Shown here: in pieces, positions 35,330 to 47,694 of the stretch
Numbering within the stretch: position 1 is the first letter of the stretch
Layout: every line of letters starts with the position of its first letter
Source: Hippophae tibetana
Lineage: Eukaryota; Streptophyta; Magnoliopsida; Rosales; Elaeagnaceae
DNA length: 64,000 nucleotides
Direction: 5' to 3'
Assembly (NCBI GenBank): GCA_037013495.1
Contig: CM072809.1
Coordinates: 13,365,001-13,429,000, forward strand
The notes under the pieces: generated by a model
Database searches by the model: none
Told to the model about the DNA's origin: nothing
What the model saw: only the letters and a program-made list of their open reading frames with translations
Position numbers and translations under genes: made by a program

Positions 35330-38300
35330 ATGCTTTCTTGATGTTATTGGCATTACCAGAAGCTAAGTGCACTTGCTCTACTTCATCAACTAAAGGGAGA
35401 AAGAAATGGAGAGGGGGTGTGGGAATCAAAATTTCTTTTCTAATAAAATGTATAAATCTCAATTTTTAAAAAGTTGAAAGTGATTGATGTAATTTTAAAT
35501 TTTAAAACTTAATAAACTTGTTATAATTACAAAATAAAAGTATATAAAATTGATGATTATATTATTTGAAGACCTATATCAATCCAAGGGTGTATTTTAA
35601 GCCCATGACCAAAACACCTATATGCAAGATCCACCAACCTAAGAAGAAAACATATGCAACAAACACAAACAAAATATTTATATTTATTAGTCTTTTATTT
35701 TTTAATTATATATACTTTTAAATATATTATCAACTTTAAGATTCTAAGACAAATCTTAGTCTTTATACATTTTGTTTAGCTTTAGTTTTTAACAATTATA
35801 CATATATGATATTAATATTGGTTAAATTATTATATTTTTATATTTTATTTATATTAGATAATTTTTGTTATAAGTTCTACTAACTTTATGTCTCTTGAAA
35901 AAATATATTATAATTTTTAATATTTTATTAAATTTATATCATAATATATTTTTTATTTTTAAATATTTAAATATAATTCTTTATTTTATTTAAAACAACT
36001 TACACTTTAATCACCTCGTAATATTTTTTTTCTGGTTGCCCCCAACATGCATGTATCCAGTTCAATGGCTTCAGCTCATTAATTAGTTGGTCAAATCTTT
36101 CTCCTTATTTTTCTAGTTAGTTTTATTGAAGATAGTTTACCTTCATTACTCTAATTTGGTGGCTCGTCTACATTATTACCTATAAAACAATCATAATCTA
36201 TTCTCACTAACGTCGACTAAAGTAGCTTACGGTCACCTTCGAGAAACTGAAAAGTAATTAATAATTTAATTAATTATTTTTATATTTCGAAAAAGTAAGA
36301 ATTTTTTTCTTCTATTTTCATGTTACTTATTTAATCAACTCGTTATATTTTTAATCCCTTAAAAAACTTATGTTTTATACTTTATAAAATATATATATAT
36401 ACTACGTAGAAATATATATTTTTTAGATTATAAAAATATATATATACACCATATAAAAAAAATAAAAAAATTATATATAAATATAAAATCATGTTACACA
36501 ACTAAGTTCTTTTTTTCCCGGTCATATAATATTAAGGCATGTATTTTTATTTTATTTTATTTTTTTCAAAAATGCATGCATTTGATTATAATAAATAAAC
36601 TCACTAGAGAGAAAAAAAAACTCACAATATAACTTTTTGTAAGAAAAACATGAACAACCAATTCAACAAAGTAGTTAAATTTTAAAAATGTTATTAATTA
36701 TTCTTAGAACACTACTAACCAGTTAAATTGTTTTTTATCTGTTTTTTTATTGAATATTTTTTTTTTAAGAAAACGTTAATTAATTATAAATTTTATTAAC
36801 CTAAAATATCAGTAGACATATATTTTAATAATAAGATTAAATAATTTCTATGTGTAACATATCTCATATTGATTGTTTTTGGAAAAGAAACTGACTGACT
36901 TTCCTAAACATTAGGTTTAGTTAATTATAAATAATAAATTAATTGCAATTACTTTAAATGGAAATTTTGAAAAGTCTTCCTAATTTCTTCAGAAACGTTG
37001 ATTGCACTCTTTTGACTTCTTATTCACCTTTCTTATAAGGAATGAAGAGTACATTAATTGATTATCGATGATGCTTAAGGGAGTCCCAATTAAGTGTGTT
37101 TTTTAGAAACCTTATATTCTTCTATATGAAAATATGGTTTTAACTTCAGGAGATTTTGGTATGATTTTTGCCTTAACATTTAGTAATTTACAATATTCAA
37201 GAAAAAGACAGTCAAACTAATTAAGATAAAAAGTAAACCAAGTATTTGGCCTCTCACCATTTTTACCTTTTAGAAATATCTCAAAGCTGAACTTTTCTAC
37301 TACTACTTGCCGAATATATGACTTTTGTTGCTCGTTTGGAAAACTCGTACTCTATCACAATTAGTAATATATATCACTAATAAGTTGACACAATTTAATT
37401 TAAAACCACAGAATATATCACAGTTAAACTAATCACGTAATAATATCGAATAAAATTTAAAAAATTACATAAAATAACACTAGTAAATAATCGTATTTTA
37501 ATTTAAAAAACGTTCGATATAAAATAATAAGTTTAATTTTTTTAATAGTAAAAATATATAAAATTGATAAAAATAATACAATTTTTATAATTATAAATTT
37601 AAATATTATTATTTTTGAATATTTATCAATAGATAAAATTGATATTTTATTTACGAAAAAATCATACCATTTATGATTTTTAAAAATATCAAATAATACT
37701 TAATATAATTCGATAATATATACTTAAAAATAATGACTTTAATGAAAATTTTACCAACTGATTACTGGAATAACCACCGCTACATTCAAGATACATGGTA
37801 GAAGACATACGAGGGGAAAAAATCACAGGTATATCTAGATTAGTAGTTGTGTGAGACTCACCAAAAATAATCTTAGGTAGGAGGTTGTATATACGTATAT
37901 ATAAAGCTTTGTATTTTTTCTAATTCAAACTTGACCAAGATTCCACCAAAATTCCAACAAAAACAAGATTTTTTATATATTTATCAAACATAAACTAATT
38001 ATATATAAGAAAAAAAAAAACTAATAACACAATATCGACACACGTGCAATTGTGGTAAGCAATCCTAAAGTACAGAAAGTGAAACAACAACCACTTACCA
38101 TCTGGCTCTTATTTCAGGATGATTCATGAATAGAGAAATCTAACTCTGTTTTGATTTTTAATGTTTTTTTTATATTCCAAGCATGTACCGCGTCTGCGTA
38201 CGTGTCATAACTTAATATTCAATAAATAAAATTTTATATATAATATTTATAAAATTATATGCAAAAAAATATAACTGTTTTAACCTTCAATGTCTCATAA

Positions 38301-38850
38301 AAACTCAATTTTGATTATATTTTATTCTTTTTTTAAATTAAAAAAATAATAATTAAAAGATAAATAATAATAATTTTTTATAATATTTATGATATATAAA
38401 TCTTTAATCTACACTGTGTAGAGACATGTTCTGATACTAAAAGATTTTAATGGTTGGAAAATCAGCGTTTACAATTCTTAATTAGGTGTTTAGTGTAGTT
38501 ATTTAAAAAATAATAATATTTTTTATTGGTTTGTTTTTTAATCATGGAGATATATAACCTAATTTTAATGTTCATGTTATTAATAGTAAATACAAAAATC
38601 GGAAGGCAAATTTCCCAAGCAGTTTCATTATGAAGAAAGAAAACTGAAAAAAAAAGGAAATGGGAGCTAGAAAAAAAGCATTAATTTGGAAATGATCCAC
38701 AAGTACCCAAAATAGAGGCAGCCATGGGGGTTTTTTTTTTTTTTGTGAATAGTTAGACAGAGACAGAGACTTGATCTAAACTCTTAACTTTGCTTTGGGT
38801 ATAAGCATATCTCAGACATGTCCCAAGCTTTAAAGTCTTGTCTTAAATAT
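35330..38850. other. A+T-rich spacer before the germin-like gene
   Basis: No coding exon is supported. The segment contains dispersed repeat copy B2 (about 35670-35905) and TA runs near 36390 and 36440. The right end is the promoter region of the germin-like gene. Confidence 0.5.
35670..35905. repeat. Dispersed A+T-rich repeat, copy B2
   Basis: Matches about 28240-28470 in the same orientation (see copy B1). The match begins near TATTTATTAGTCTTTTATTT and ends near ACTTTATGT. It is non-coding. Confidence 0.5.
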
Positions 38851-38856
38851 TCTTCT

Positions 38857-38866
38857 TATAAATAAA
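38857..38866 (+). promoter_or_regulatory. Putative TATA box of the germin-like gene
   Basis: TATAAATAAA lies about 109 bp upstream of the ATG, which allows a 5' UTR of roughly 75 bp. The surrounding DNA is less A+T-dense than further upstream, which makes this candidate more credible than most in the window. Confidence 0.5.
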
Positions 38867-38965
38867 TATTAGCATATTTGAATTCTTATTCATTCCCATC
38901 TCTGGAAACCAACTAATTCCCACATTTCAGAACTCTTCTCCTTCTGTACAATTCCAGTTACAACC

Positions 38966-40037
38966 ATGGCTGCTATTTTGACACTGTATCTCATGACATT
39001 TGCAGCGATATTAGGCACCTCTTTTGCTGATCCTGACTTGCTTCAAGATGTTTGTGTCGCTGATCTCTCTTCTGGTACTTCTTCTTCATTTCTTTAACTC
39101 CCCCATTTTTTCCTTCATTCATTAATCTCATCATTTTGTTCCTTTTCAGTACCTTAGAGTCACTTAACGATATTTACTTAATAATTCTATATAAGTGAAA
39201 CATTGAAGTTTATGTAATCTGATTATGGAAACCCACTTTCTTTCTTCTTATTTTTAACTCAATGATTGTGGGTTGAGTTTGTTGACCCCTTTTTCCTCAG
39301 AAGTAACAGTTTATAAAAACCCAGCTTCAATAATTACAGAAAGATCAAAACTTTACCTCTTTTAAAAAAAACAAAAACAAAAAGCATTAACTTTTTCCTT
39401 GTTATTATCAAATATTTATTTATTTTATTTGAGCCGATCAAGTTCAATTTTCTTAATAAAATGATAAAATTTTAACCCAAAGATTTAATTTGAGACAGGT
39501 ACTAAAGTAAATGGATTCTCTTGCAAAGAGAACATAACAGCAGAAGACTTCTTCTTTGCTGGATTAGCCAAACCAGGACTCACAAACAACACCTTTGGTT
39601 CACTAGTTACTGCAGCCAATGTGCAGAAAATACCAGGCCTAAACACACTTGGAGTCTCTCTATCTCGAATTGACTATGCACCTGATGGGCTTAACCCACC
39701 TCACATTCACTCAAGAGCCACAGAAATAGTGTTTGTGCTTGATGGGGAATTAGACGTTGGCTTTATTACTACTTCAGATGTCTTGATTTCCAAGAAAATA
39801 AAAAAGGGTGAAATATTTGTATTCCCAAAAGGTCTTGTTCATTTCCAAAAGAATAATGGCAAAGCTGTAGCATCTGTTATTGCTGCTTTTAATAGCCAAC
39901 TGCCTGGTACTCAGTCCATCGCTACCACATTATTTGGAGCTAATCCACCAGTTCCTGACAATGTTTTGACCAAGGCTTTTCAGATTGGTACCAAAGAAGT
40001 TGTCAAAATCAAGTCCAAGTTTGCACCCAAGAAATAA
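38966..40037 (+). CDS. Germin-like protein (cupin), 2 exons, 215 aa
   Basis: A secreted, manganese-binding cupin glycoprotein of the plant cell wall; family members show superoxide dismutase or oxalate oxidase activity, or none. Exons 38966-39074 and 39499-40037 join G|GT in phase (648 nt). Residues 1-21 form a signal peptide with mature start DPDLLQDVCV. Cys30 and Cys45 are the conserved disulphide pair. Germin box 1 reads NPPHIHSRATEIVFVLDGEL, with metal ligands His105, His107 and Glu112; box 2 GEIFVFPKGLVHFQ supplies His151. An N-glycosylation sequon NNT lies near residue 66 and NIT near residue 48. Length is typical. The exact enzymatic activity cannot be predicted. The single intron sits after the N-terminal peptide, as is usual in the family. 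Confidence 0.93.
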
Positions 40038-41157
40038 GTACGTGTGTGGACTACTTGGAGTTTATTATTTTGTCTTAATTGTTGTTGTTATGCAAATTTA
40101 AATGGGATTTGTGATTCCAATAAACAGAGGATAACGGATATATATGCTAATTTTAATTATTTTTTTCCTGCAAGAGGCATACTTTTTTTTCTTCATTCAC
40201 TTATTCTATCTCCATATTTCATATGTTTTATGATTTAAGACCAGCTTTATACTCATCGATTATTCCCAATTTTATACTTATTGATTATTCCCAAGTCTAT
40301 ATAATAAACATAAGCTTCTTGCAAACCGTAGAACGTTGAACAAAACTAAAAAGGATAGCAGCGTTCCTCCTGAAGAGAATGAACATTGAAACATAAAAAT
40401 GGTCATTATGGGAAATGGATAAGAATCCAAAAATGTCTCTTGATGCATATCATTGCACTTTCATACGACACCCTTTGTAAGGAAGCATCCCTTCTCCCCA
40501 AGTTACAGAACTAGTTTGCCAAATTCCTTAGAGAAAGTTGTTTCACACCCCTAGGTCTACCCACCTGTCAGTTTCGAATTCAAATATCCTTTTGTTTAAG
40601 TTTGTTCTTGCTTTTTCTTGGGAGTAAGGCATGAGCTACTTCAACACAGTAAAACCTGGTACTTGACACCTTTTTTCTATCTTACCCTGGAAAAAAAAAC
40701 AGGGACACCTTATACCCTTGAACTGATAACCATATTTTGACTAATCTAGCCTCCTCCATCTCTAGAGACCAAAGGGATAAATCTAAGGCATTGCTTTCTC
40801 TCCCCAAGCGTACTAGAACTGAATGTTCTCTAACACATTTTAAAACAAAATTCGGTTGATTCGTTACACTTACTTGCTTGTTCTAACTTGTGTAGTTGTA
40901 ATAGACAGTAGAGAAGCAAACCAATATTCGTTTTACAACCACATACTACTAGATACACATTTGTCAAGAAGAAAATACTGAAACTAAAAGCATGATATGT
41001 TAAGGTTTTGGATTTAAAATACTGCTCAACTTGAAGAAAAATGAAAAGTTTCAGACTTTCAGTCAACATTTGGTCGATGATTCAATTAGAAGATTCTTGA
41101 GGTAGTCGGACATGCCCGGGTATCTTAATGAATGAAACCATGTTGGATGAGAAAATG
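40038..41157. other. Convergent intergenic region, germin-like to GluRS
   Basis: The plus-strand germin-like gene and the minus-strand GluRS gene end toward each other here. The segment should contain both 3' UTRs. No exon or repeat is recognised, and the short open frames are not supported. Confidence 0.45.
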
Positions 41158-44100
41158 TTACTTCAAGCCAGTCTGTTGTCTGCCATCTGGGATAGCTAAC
41201 AGAACAACAGGCTTTGAAGGTCTGACATAGGGAACATCACATATGAAATATCCTTTTCTCTCAAGCTGCAATATCTCTCCATGCTTTAGATTCCGCATGT
41301 TAGAATCGCCAACAGCTGCAGTCTCTCTTTTAGTACACGGATTAACTACGTCGAGGAAATCCTCATCTTCTTCTAGCTGCACCATAAATAAATAGCACCA
41401 ACAAAGTTCAATTATTATTTTAATAAACTTCTAAAGAATTCAGCTGAAAATGAGCGAGTGACTTTCATTTAGAAAACTTTGTGTGAAGTTCACTTAATAT
41501 CCAGATATACCACTCTAGTCGAAATGTCCCTTCTGATAAGTAAAATAATATTGATTTGCAAACTACTCAAGTTTTCAGGAAAAATGCCTCAGTCCACAAG
41601 TTGTCATTTCCCTTTAAAATATACATTAAAAAGATTCATGAAAACAACAATCATAATCAAAAATTGGGTAACTTTTTATTGCAAGGCACAACTTGCTTTG
41701 ACCATATTATAAATAAGTCATCATCACATACCTTCTTTGTAATTAGATAATCAAACTCTACCAATGAAAGGTTAACTAGCTCATTTGTTTCAGGCAGCCA
41801 GGTGAGTTTCAACTTCGTAGTCTTCACAGACCCTTCAAGATGCAAAACTCCAGTCAGCTGTGTAACTTTTCCATCTTGGTCCTTCTCAATTCCCTTAACT
41901 ATGGCATTCCCCCAATCCATCAAGGTGACTTCCTCATCTACTGCAATTGACGCAGCATCAGCATAGTCCAACCAGATCCTCCTTGTATATGTTGTAGCCT
42001 TTTGCCCAGCACCTTCATATTTCTTATGCCTAGGAATGATGCGGACAAATGACGTCTCAGGACCATCAGTTAAAGTGAACAACACCCGTCGCTCTTCAAT
42101 GACAACAGTATGCCTAGGACATACAGGATCAATTATCTTCTTGTTAATGGTCCAGAGCTTATCCCATTCCATGAGGTTAAGATTCTTCGAAGCTCCCTGA
42201 AACATTAAAAAGAAGAAGTTAAAATCGGTTACCAAACCTTTCAACATGGGGAAGATGAGAGAAATGAATTTTGAATGCATCACTGAAAATAAATTCATAA
42301 AAAGTAAAGAATTTCATTCCACATGAAAGTAAGGACCCAAGCACATGTGGTGTTATGGTCATACTTATCACAGATTCCCGGCTACTGTAATGGATCTTCC
42401 AACTTCATGATAAAAGATTCATGAGTTTATGATCTCTCAAAATCCAGAAAGTTAAATACTAAAATCTCACTTTAAAGACATCTAGGAGATATTTTTGAGA
42501 CAAGGGCTAGTATCTTACCTGCTCAAGAATAAATTGTATAAGTGCTTCGATTTTGAGGCCTCTACGCACAATTCCCTGCACTGTAGGAAAACGAGGATCG
42601 TCCCATCCATCAACTTTCCCATTTTGAACAAACCATAGAAGCTTACGCTTGCTCAGTAGTGTATAAACCATATTCAGCCGACTAAATTCATATATATGAA
42701 CCTTTCTCAATCCCATATCTTCTTGAATTCGGTGATATTGTGCATTGCGATCATGGTACTCACTTGATCGAAGAGCATGTGATATACTCTCTATAGCATC
42801 AACAAATGGACAAGCAAAATCATAAGTTGGATATATCTTGTACTTGGACCCAATCCTATGGTGGGGAACAGGATTGCAACGGTAATATACTGGATCTCGG
42901 AGTGATTTGTTTGGATCCTGCATATCCAACTTACCACGGAGACAGCATTGCAGACCTCTTTCAGATCCAGCAATCATTTCCTTCCATAACTTAAGATTCT
43001 CATCAACAGTATTGTCTCGGGATTTCGACTCAATACCATCCATCCTTTCTTTCTGCATTTGTTCACGTGGTGTATCATCAACATATGCTTTACCCTGCCG
43101 AATCAAATTTTCAGCCATTTCCATCAACCGAGGGAAGTAGTCTGAAGTATATGTGACCTTTTCATACTGGATACCTAGAGTCTCAATATCCTTTAAAAGA
43201 TTTTCCACAAACTCATTGCTCTCTTTAGCAGGATTTGTATCATCAAAACGCACAATAACTTGACCTTGGTATCGCTGAGCAAAATATTGATTCAAGAGTG
43301 CTGCTTTTGAGTGTCCAATGTGCAGATAACCACTGGGTTCAGGTGCAAAACGCAGTCTCACCTTTCCTACCTCAGCATCAGGAAGATCTACTTCAAATGA
43401 AGGTCGACTTCCTGCTTTACACTTCTCAGATACGTCCCCATTTGCACATTTTGATGATTGATTGGCAACCAATTGCTCTTTGGATTTGGCTACTGGCTTT
43501 CCCAAACCCCTTTTGCTAGCATATGTTGTGGTAACTTCAGTTAAATCATCATTGTACTCTGCAAATATTGAATTGAACCATCGCACAAGATTTTGGTACT
43601 TCTTTGACTTCCTCAAACTTTCCCATCTTTGCCCAATTCCTGCAAATCGTCACATATTAAAGGTCCCCAGAAAGCCCCCGGTTAAGAAAATTTCAAAATT
43701 TGAATCTCAAACAATGGTTGCAGTTGAACCTTCTTTTTGATGCTCAATCATACATCATGCTAGAATAACAATTACTAGGAGTAACACCAGTAATCCAAGG
43801 ACTAGTTGAGATTTTTTTTTTAAATCATGACAGTCACTAGAAAGTTATTTAAAAAAAGTAAAAATAAAAATTTGATACTTTTCATCTTGATCTCCACACC
43901 CGTGAGAAATATAACCTTAGCTGAAAGTTTCTAAACAAGTTGAAATTTAAATTAACCCAGTGATAATTCAATGAACCTAGTTCAGGAACCTGGCATTGAG
44001 ACAGGGATCACTATCCCAGATGATCCAAAGACTAGTTGAGATTTTTTTTTTAAATCATGACAGTCACTAGAAAGTTATTAAAAAAAAGTAAAAATAAAAA

Positions 44101-45990
44101 GTTGATACATTTCATCTTGATCTCCATACCCGTGAGAAATATAACCTTAACTGAAAGTTTCTAAACAAGTTGAAATTCAAATTAACCCAGTGATAATTCG
44201 ATGAACCTAGTTCAGGAACCTGACATTGAGACAGGGATCACTATCCCAGATGATAGCCAGAACACTCTTCAATGTGCAACAAAAATGTTTCGTTCAGGGC
44301 AATAGACCATTGACCAAAAGTAATACTACCTAAAATCATAAATCAAGATAAAGTAATCTGCAACTGTGCTTCATCATATAAAATGGATAGCAAGGTAGAT
44401 GAGAAGCTTACCAGCAAGATTTGACCAGATTGCTACATCTGCAATTGACAAACAATGAGCAACTAAAAATGTACGGCTTTCCAAATATTCATCCACGTAT
44501 TTGCATGCACTCTCAAATGCAGAACCAGAAATGAAAATAGGAGCATATTCCAGCCATTCATCAATCTGGAAAGGAAGGGAAGCAAACATAGGCAAGGATA
44601 TAAGGATGTAAGATGTGGAAAATCAGCACAAATAAAACATCATGTAACAACAAAAACTGTCATCCTTAAGAAATTGAATGAAAATCACCTGTGTAGATTC
44701 ATACGAGGTTTGCCCATAAAAATTGGCAATCCTACCCACGTAACGAAGAAGTACATATGTTCCATGCAATTTGAGCCTGAAATACAAGCTATGTTAATAG
44801 GTGAATTGTATAGTGATTTTCTCACAAGGAAAATTAGAGTAGAAATAACAAATTGTTCCATTAAAAAATAATAGTAACAAATTACTAGTTACGCAATGAA
44901 ATAAACCAATAGAATATATGTCCCCCCCCCCCCACCCCCAAACAACTTAGCACCAAGCATTAGGAAACCAAAAGAAAACCTTAAAAACAACTAGAGCATC
45001 AAGCGATAAAGGCATCTATTATCACTACTGAAGTTCATTTCGTGATTAACCATATTAATTTAAAGTATCATCTAAGGAAGAAGTAGATAACAGTAATAGA
45101 ACAAAATTGAAGATAACGCCATGAATGATAGGTAAGCATCCGTAAGAACCAAGAGGAATGCGATAATATCAACACTCAGTTGAGTGTTGCAAACATAACA
45201 TCCTATACAATCACATAGCAAAAGCAATACAAATAGTTGTTAACAGAAATGTAAAGTAGTTTGTCTCATGTTAAAGATATTTTCTAGTTTCATTTAAATA
45301 ACATCTGGTTTCATTTTATCTCATTTAAATTATAACCTAATAGAGATAACTTTAAATATATATTCTATCATTTTTTTATTATTAAACTTAATTTATAAAC
45401 AATGATGTATTATATTTTTTATTATTTTTGTATTTTTAATTATCTCATTTAACACTTTATTAACAAATGAGATATCTCTCTTAGTATATTTTATTATCAA
45501 ATCATGTAATTAAAAATTAATGAAATAATATGAAATATATTTTGAAAATTAATATATTATATCATGAATCTCAATAAAATCTCGTCTCAATTTACACCTC
45601 CAATTGTTAAATACAATTATGCAAGTTTGATTACATTGTCAACAAAAAAAAAATTAGTGGGTTCATTCAACAGAACAAGAAAACCAGAATCCAAATGAGT
45701 TTGAGATCAAAGAGAAAAAGGGGAAGAAGAGAGAGAGAGAAGTAATCAAGCTGAACAATTTTGCGTGGGAATCAGTCAGAAAAAGAAGAGGAAAAAAAGG
45801 CATTGTTAAACAGGAAAACAGAAGAAAAAGGTATCGAAGTAAGTAAATACCCATTTGAAAAATGGAAAGAAGGAGGAGAATCAGGAGCAAGAGAGGAGTC
45901 AGTGGCCAGAGAAATGGCTGCAATCTTCGCTGCGGCTAATACTGAAAGCGGAGGATTCTCCATTGAGAATGTAATCTTCTCTATCTCCAT
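41158..45990 (-). CDS. Glutamyl-tRNA synthetase, cytosolic type, 6 exons, 728 aa
   Basis: A class I aminoacyl-tRNA synthetase that charges tRNA-Glu in the cytosol. Minus-strand exons are 45990-45851, 44776-44689, 44565-44412, 43639-42519, 42196-41732 and 41376-41158, in phase throughout (2187 nt). The N-terminal third is a GST-like appendage (EWLEYAPIF, FLVAHCLSIADVAIWSNLAG), as in eukaryotic cytosolic GluRS. The catalytic core has FAPEPSGYLHIGHSKAALLN (HIGH at 234-237), RFDDTNPAKE, PTYDFACPFVDAIE, and LLSKRKLLWFV as the KMSKS-equivalent loop (about 455-461). The C-terminal beta-barrel anticodon-binding region includes WTINKKIIDPV and RRIWLDYADA. A downstream Met at residue 10 is an alternative start. 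The organellar enzyme is bacterial-type and lacks the GST domain, so this is the cytosolic form. Confidence 0.94.
43796..44255. repeat. 230-bp tandem duplication inside a GluRS intron
   Basis: Two direct copies (about 43796-44025 and 44026-44255) lie in the intron between exons 3 and 4. They share ACTAGTTGAGATTTTTTTTT, CATGACAGTCACTAGAAAG, and CATTGAGACAGGGATCACTA near the end. Only a handful of mismatches and small indels are visible, so the duplication is recent compared with the other repeats here. It should not affect the protein. Confidence 0.85.
44922..44939. repeat. Poly-C tract in a GluRS intron
   Basis: A run of about twelve C, one A, then five C lies in the intron between exons 1 and 2. 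It is a likely length-variable site and sequencing-error hotspot. A similar run is seen at about 49502-49511, in a PHYA intron. Confidence 0.75.
45255..45610. repeat. Dispersed A+T-rich repeat, copy A2 (MITE-like)
   Basis: This copy lies inside the large GluRS intron 1 and matches about 13110-13475 (copy A1). The shared block reads TTTAAATTATAACC, then ACTTTAAATATATATTCTAT. It ends before the exon 1 donor. An insertion in an intron of a conserved gene is tolerated. Confidence 0.5.
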
Positions 45991-47694
45991 ATTTTATAAT
46001 TCACAACTTTACAATTGAAGAACTTTGATATTCTTCGATTTGTAGCTTCGAAAATTATGGGCGAAAATACAACCTTAATATCTCAGATATCGGCCAGCAT
46101 CCTCTGCATAGCCTATTAGGGTATTACTTCGCTACTTCAACTCCACGGTCCACCCTTCTGCTTTATTTTCTCCTTTCTAGTTTCTACCACGTGCGAATTT
46201 TCTGTTTTTCGCCCTTTAAATTGTTATGTTTTGGGCTGAGATTTAACAGGAATACATGACTTATTCCCTTTTTTATAGACTAGGTTTGGGACACATGGCG
46301 TGCACGTGCTCTCATAATTTAGTTCTCTTTTATCTTATTTTTATAGCAATAATTCAAAGCAAAGTTTCTATTTTTAAACGTAGATAGTTTGTTCTAACAA
46401 TATTATTTATTTTTTAAAAAATATTAATTTTCTTTATTATTGAATAATTTTACATGCAATAAAATAATATGTATCAAATAAAAATAACATGTTAATATTG
46501 TATTAAATCTTGAATTTAAAATATAAGATGTTAAAATAATTACGAGACTATTTAATAATATGAACTAATTATATTATAACATATACATAAAAAGAATATT
46601 TTCCTGCAATATATATAAATTTATTTTAAATGTACATAGTTAAATGTTGATTAATAGAATATTATAAATAGAATAAATGTAATAGATAAATGATATAAAT
46701 GAAACAAAAAATAATTTAATGTCATTAACAATACAAATACAAAAAAATGTCAAATAAATAATAGCCACTTAATAAAAAGTAACTCATTTTATACATAATA
46801 AATAAAAATATTATCAAACAAAATAAAAATTAAATAAATAAAACAGGAAAACTCCCCCTTTTATATAAAATCAATAAAATAATAAGGGTTAACTATAGTG
46901 TTGATTCTTATGTTTTTTCTCTTATATCTTACACTTTTATTCTTTTATTATTATTTTCATAATTTAATCTTCTTTTTTTAGTTCCATAGTCAATTTATTT
47001 TTTTCCTTACAATTTATTACTTTTTTTATGTAATTTTAAGTTTAGTTTTAAGTTAATTTTAAATTTTAAACTGAATATATGAAAATTAAAAAACAAATGA
47101 TAAATTATAAAAGATTAAAGTTAAGAAAATAAAATGAGAATTAAAAATTATAATTATTAAATCAAAAGAAAAAATAATAACTATACCAAAATGTAATATA
47201 TATATATATATATACCATTCTTAAAATAAAATTATCTTTTTTTTCCTAGATACCTTCATATGATGATGATGCTCAAGATACCTTTTAGCTTTTGAGAAGA
47301 ATGTGTCTTCTGTTTAACTAAAAAGTAATTGCCTTCTGGGTGTTGACAAGATCCGGAAGATAGGTGTGATCGTTTCTCAACTAGAACTTATTGCCCATGA
47401 TGTTAAAGGTTGTATCGTAATATTAAAAAAAAAAGTCTCTTTTTCCAATTTTCAGGGACAAGAGTGTTGGGAAGAAGAAACAATTAAATCAAGAACTACA
47501 AAAAGGGAGCATTATGAAAATGGAAGCACTCATTGTGGACATTAAAACACCATGAGACAGGCATATTTACAGGTTCAAGCAAATACCAATCTGACAGGAA
47601 GGGGGGAAAAGTACATTGACATCAAATGCCAACTTCACTCTCCAACTGTACAAGTAAATATTATGCATAGTTTTTCCTCAAAAGTTGCTTCTTT
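45991..47694. other. Spacer between GluRS and PHYA
   Basis: The first ~300 bp is the GluRS promoter and 5' UTR side. The middle is A+T-rich, with a TA run at about 47199-47215. The last few hundred bases lie downstream of the PHYA stop and should contain its 3' UTR. No exon is supported. Confidence 0.45.

Noticed and set aside
40830-41069. 79-codon minus-strand open frame downstream of GluRS
   Set aside because: No family features; it lies in the 3' flank between convergent genes.
45663-46018. Open frames on both strands overlapping GluRS exon 1
   Set aside because: Only the frame starting at 45990 joins the downstream exons in phase and reads the GluRS N-terminus.
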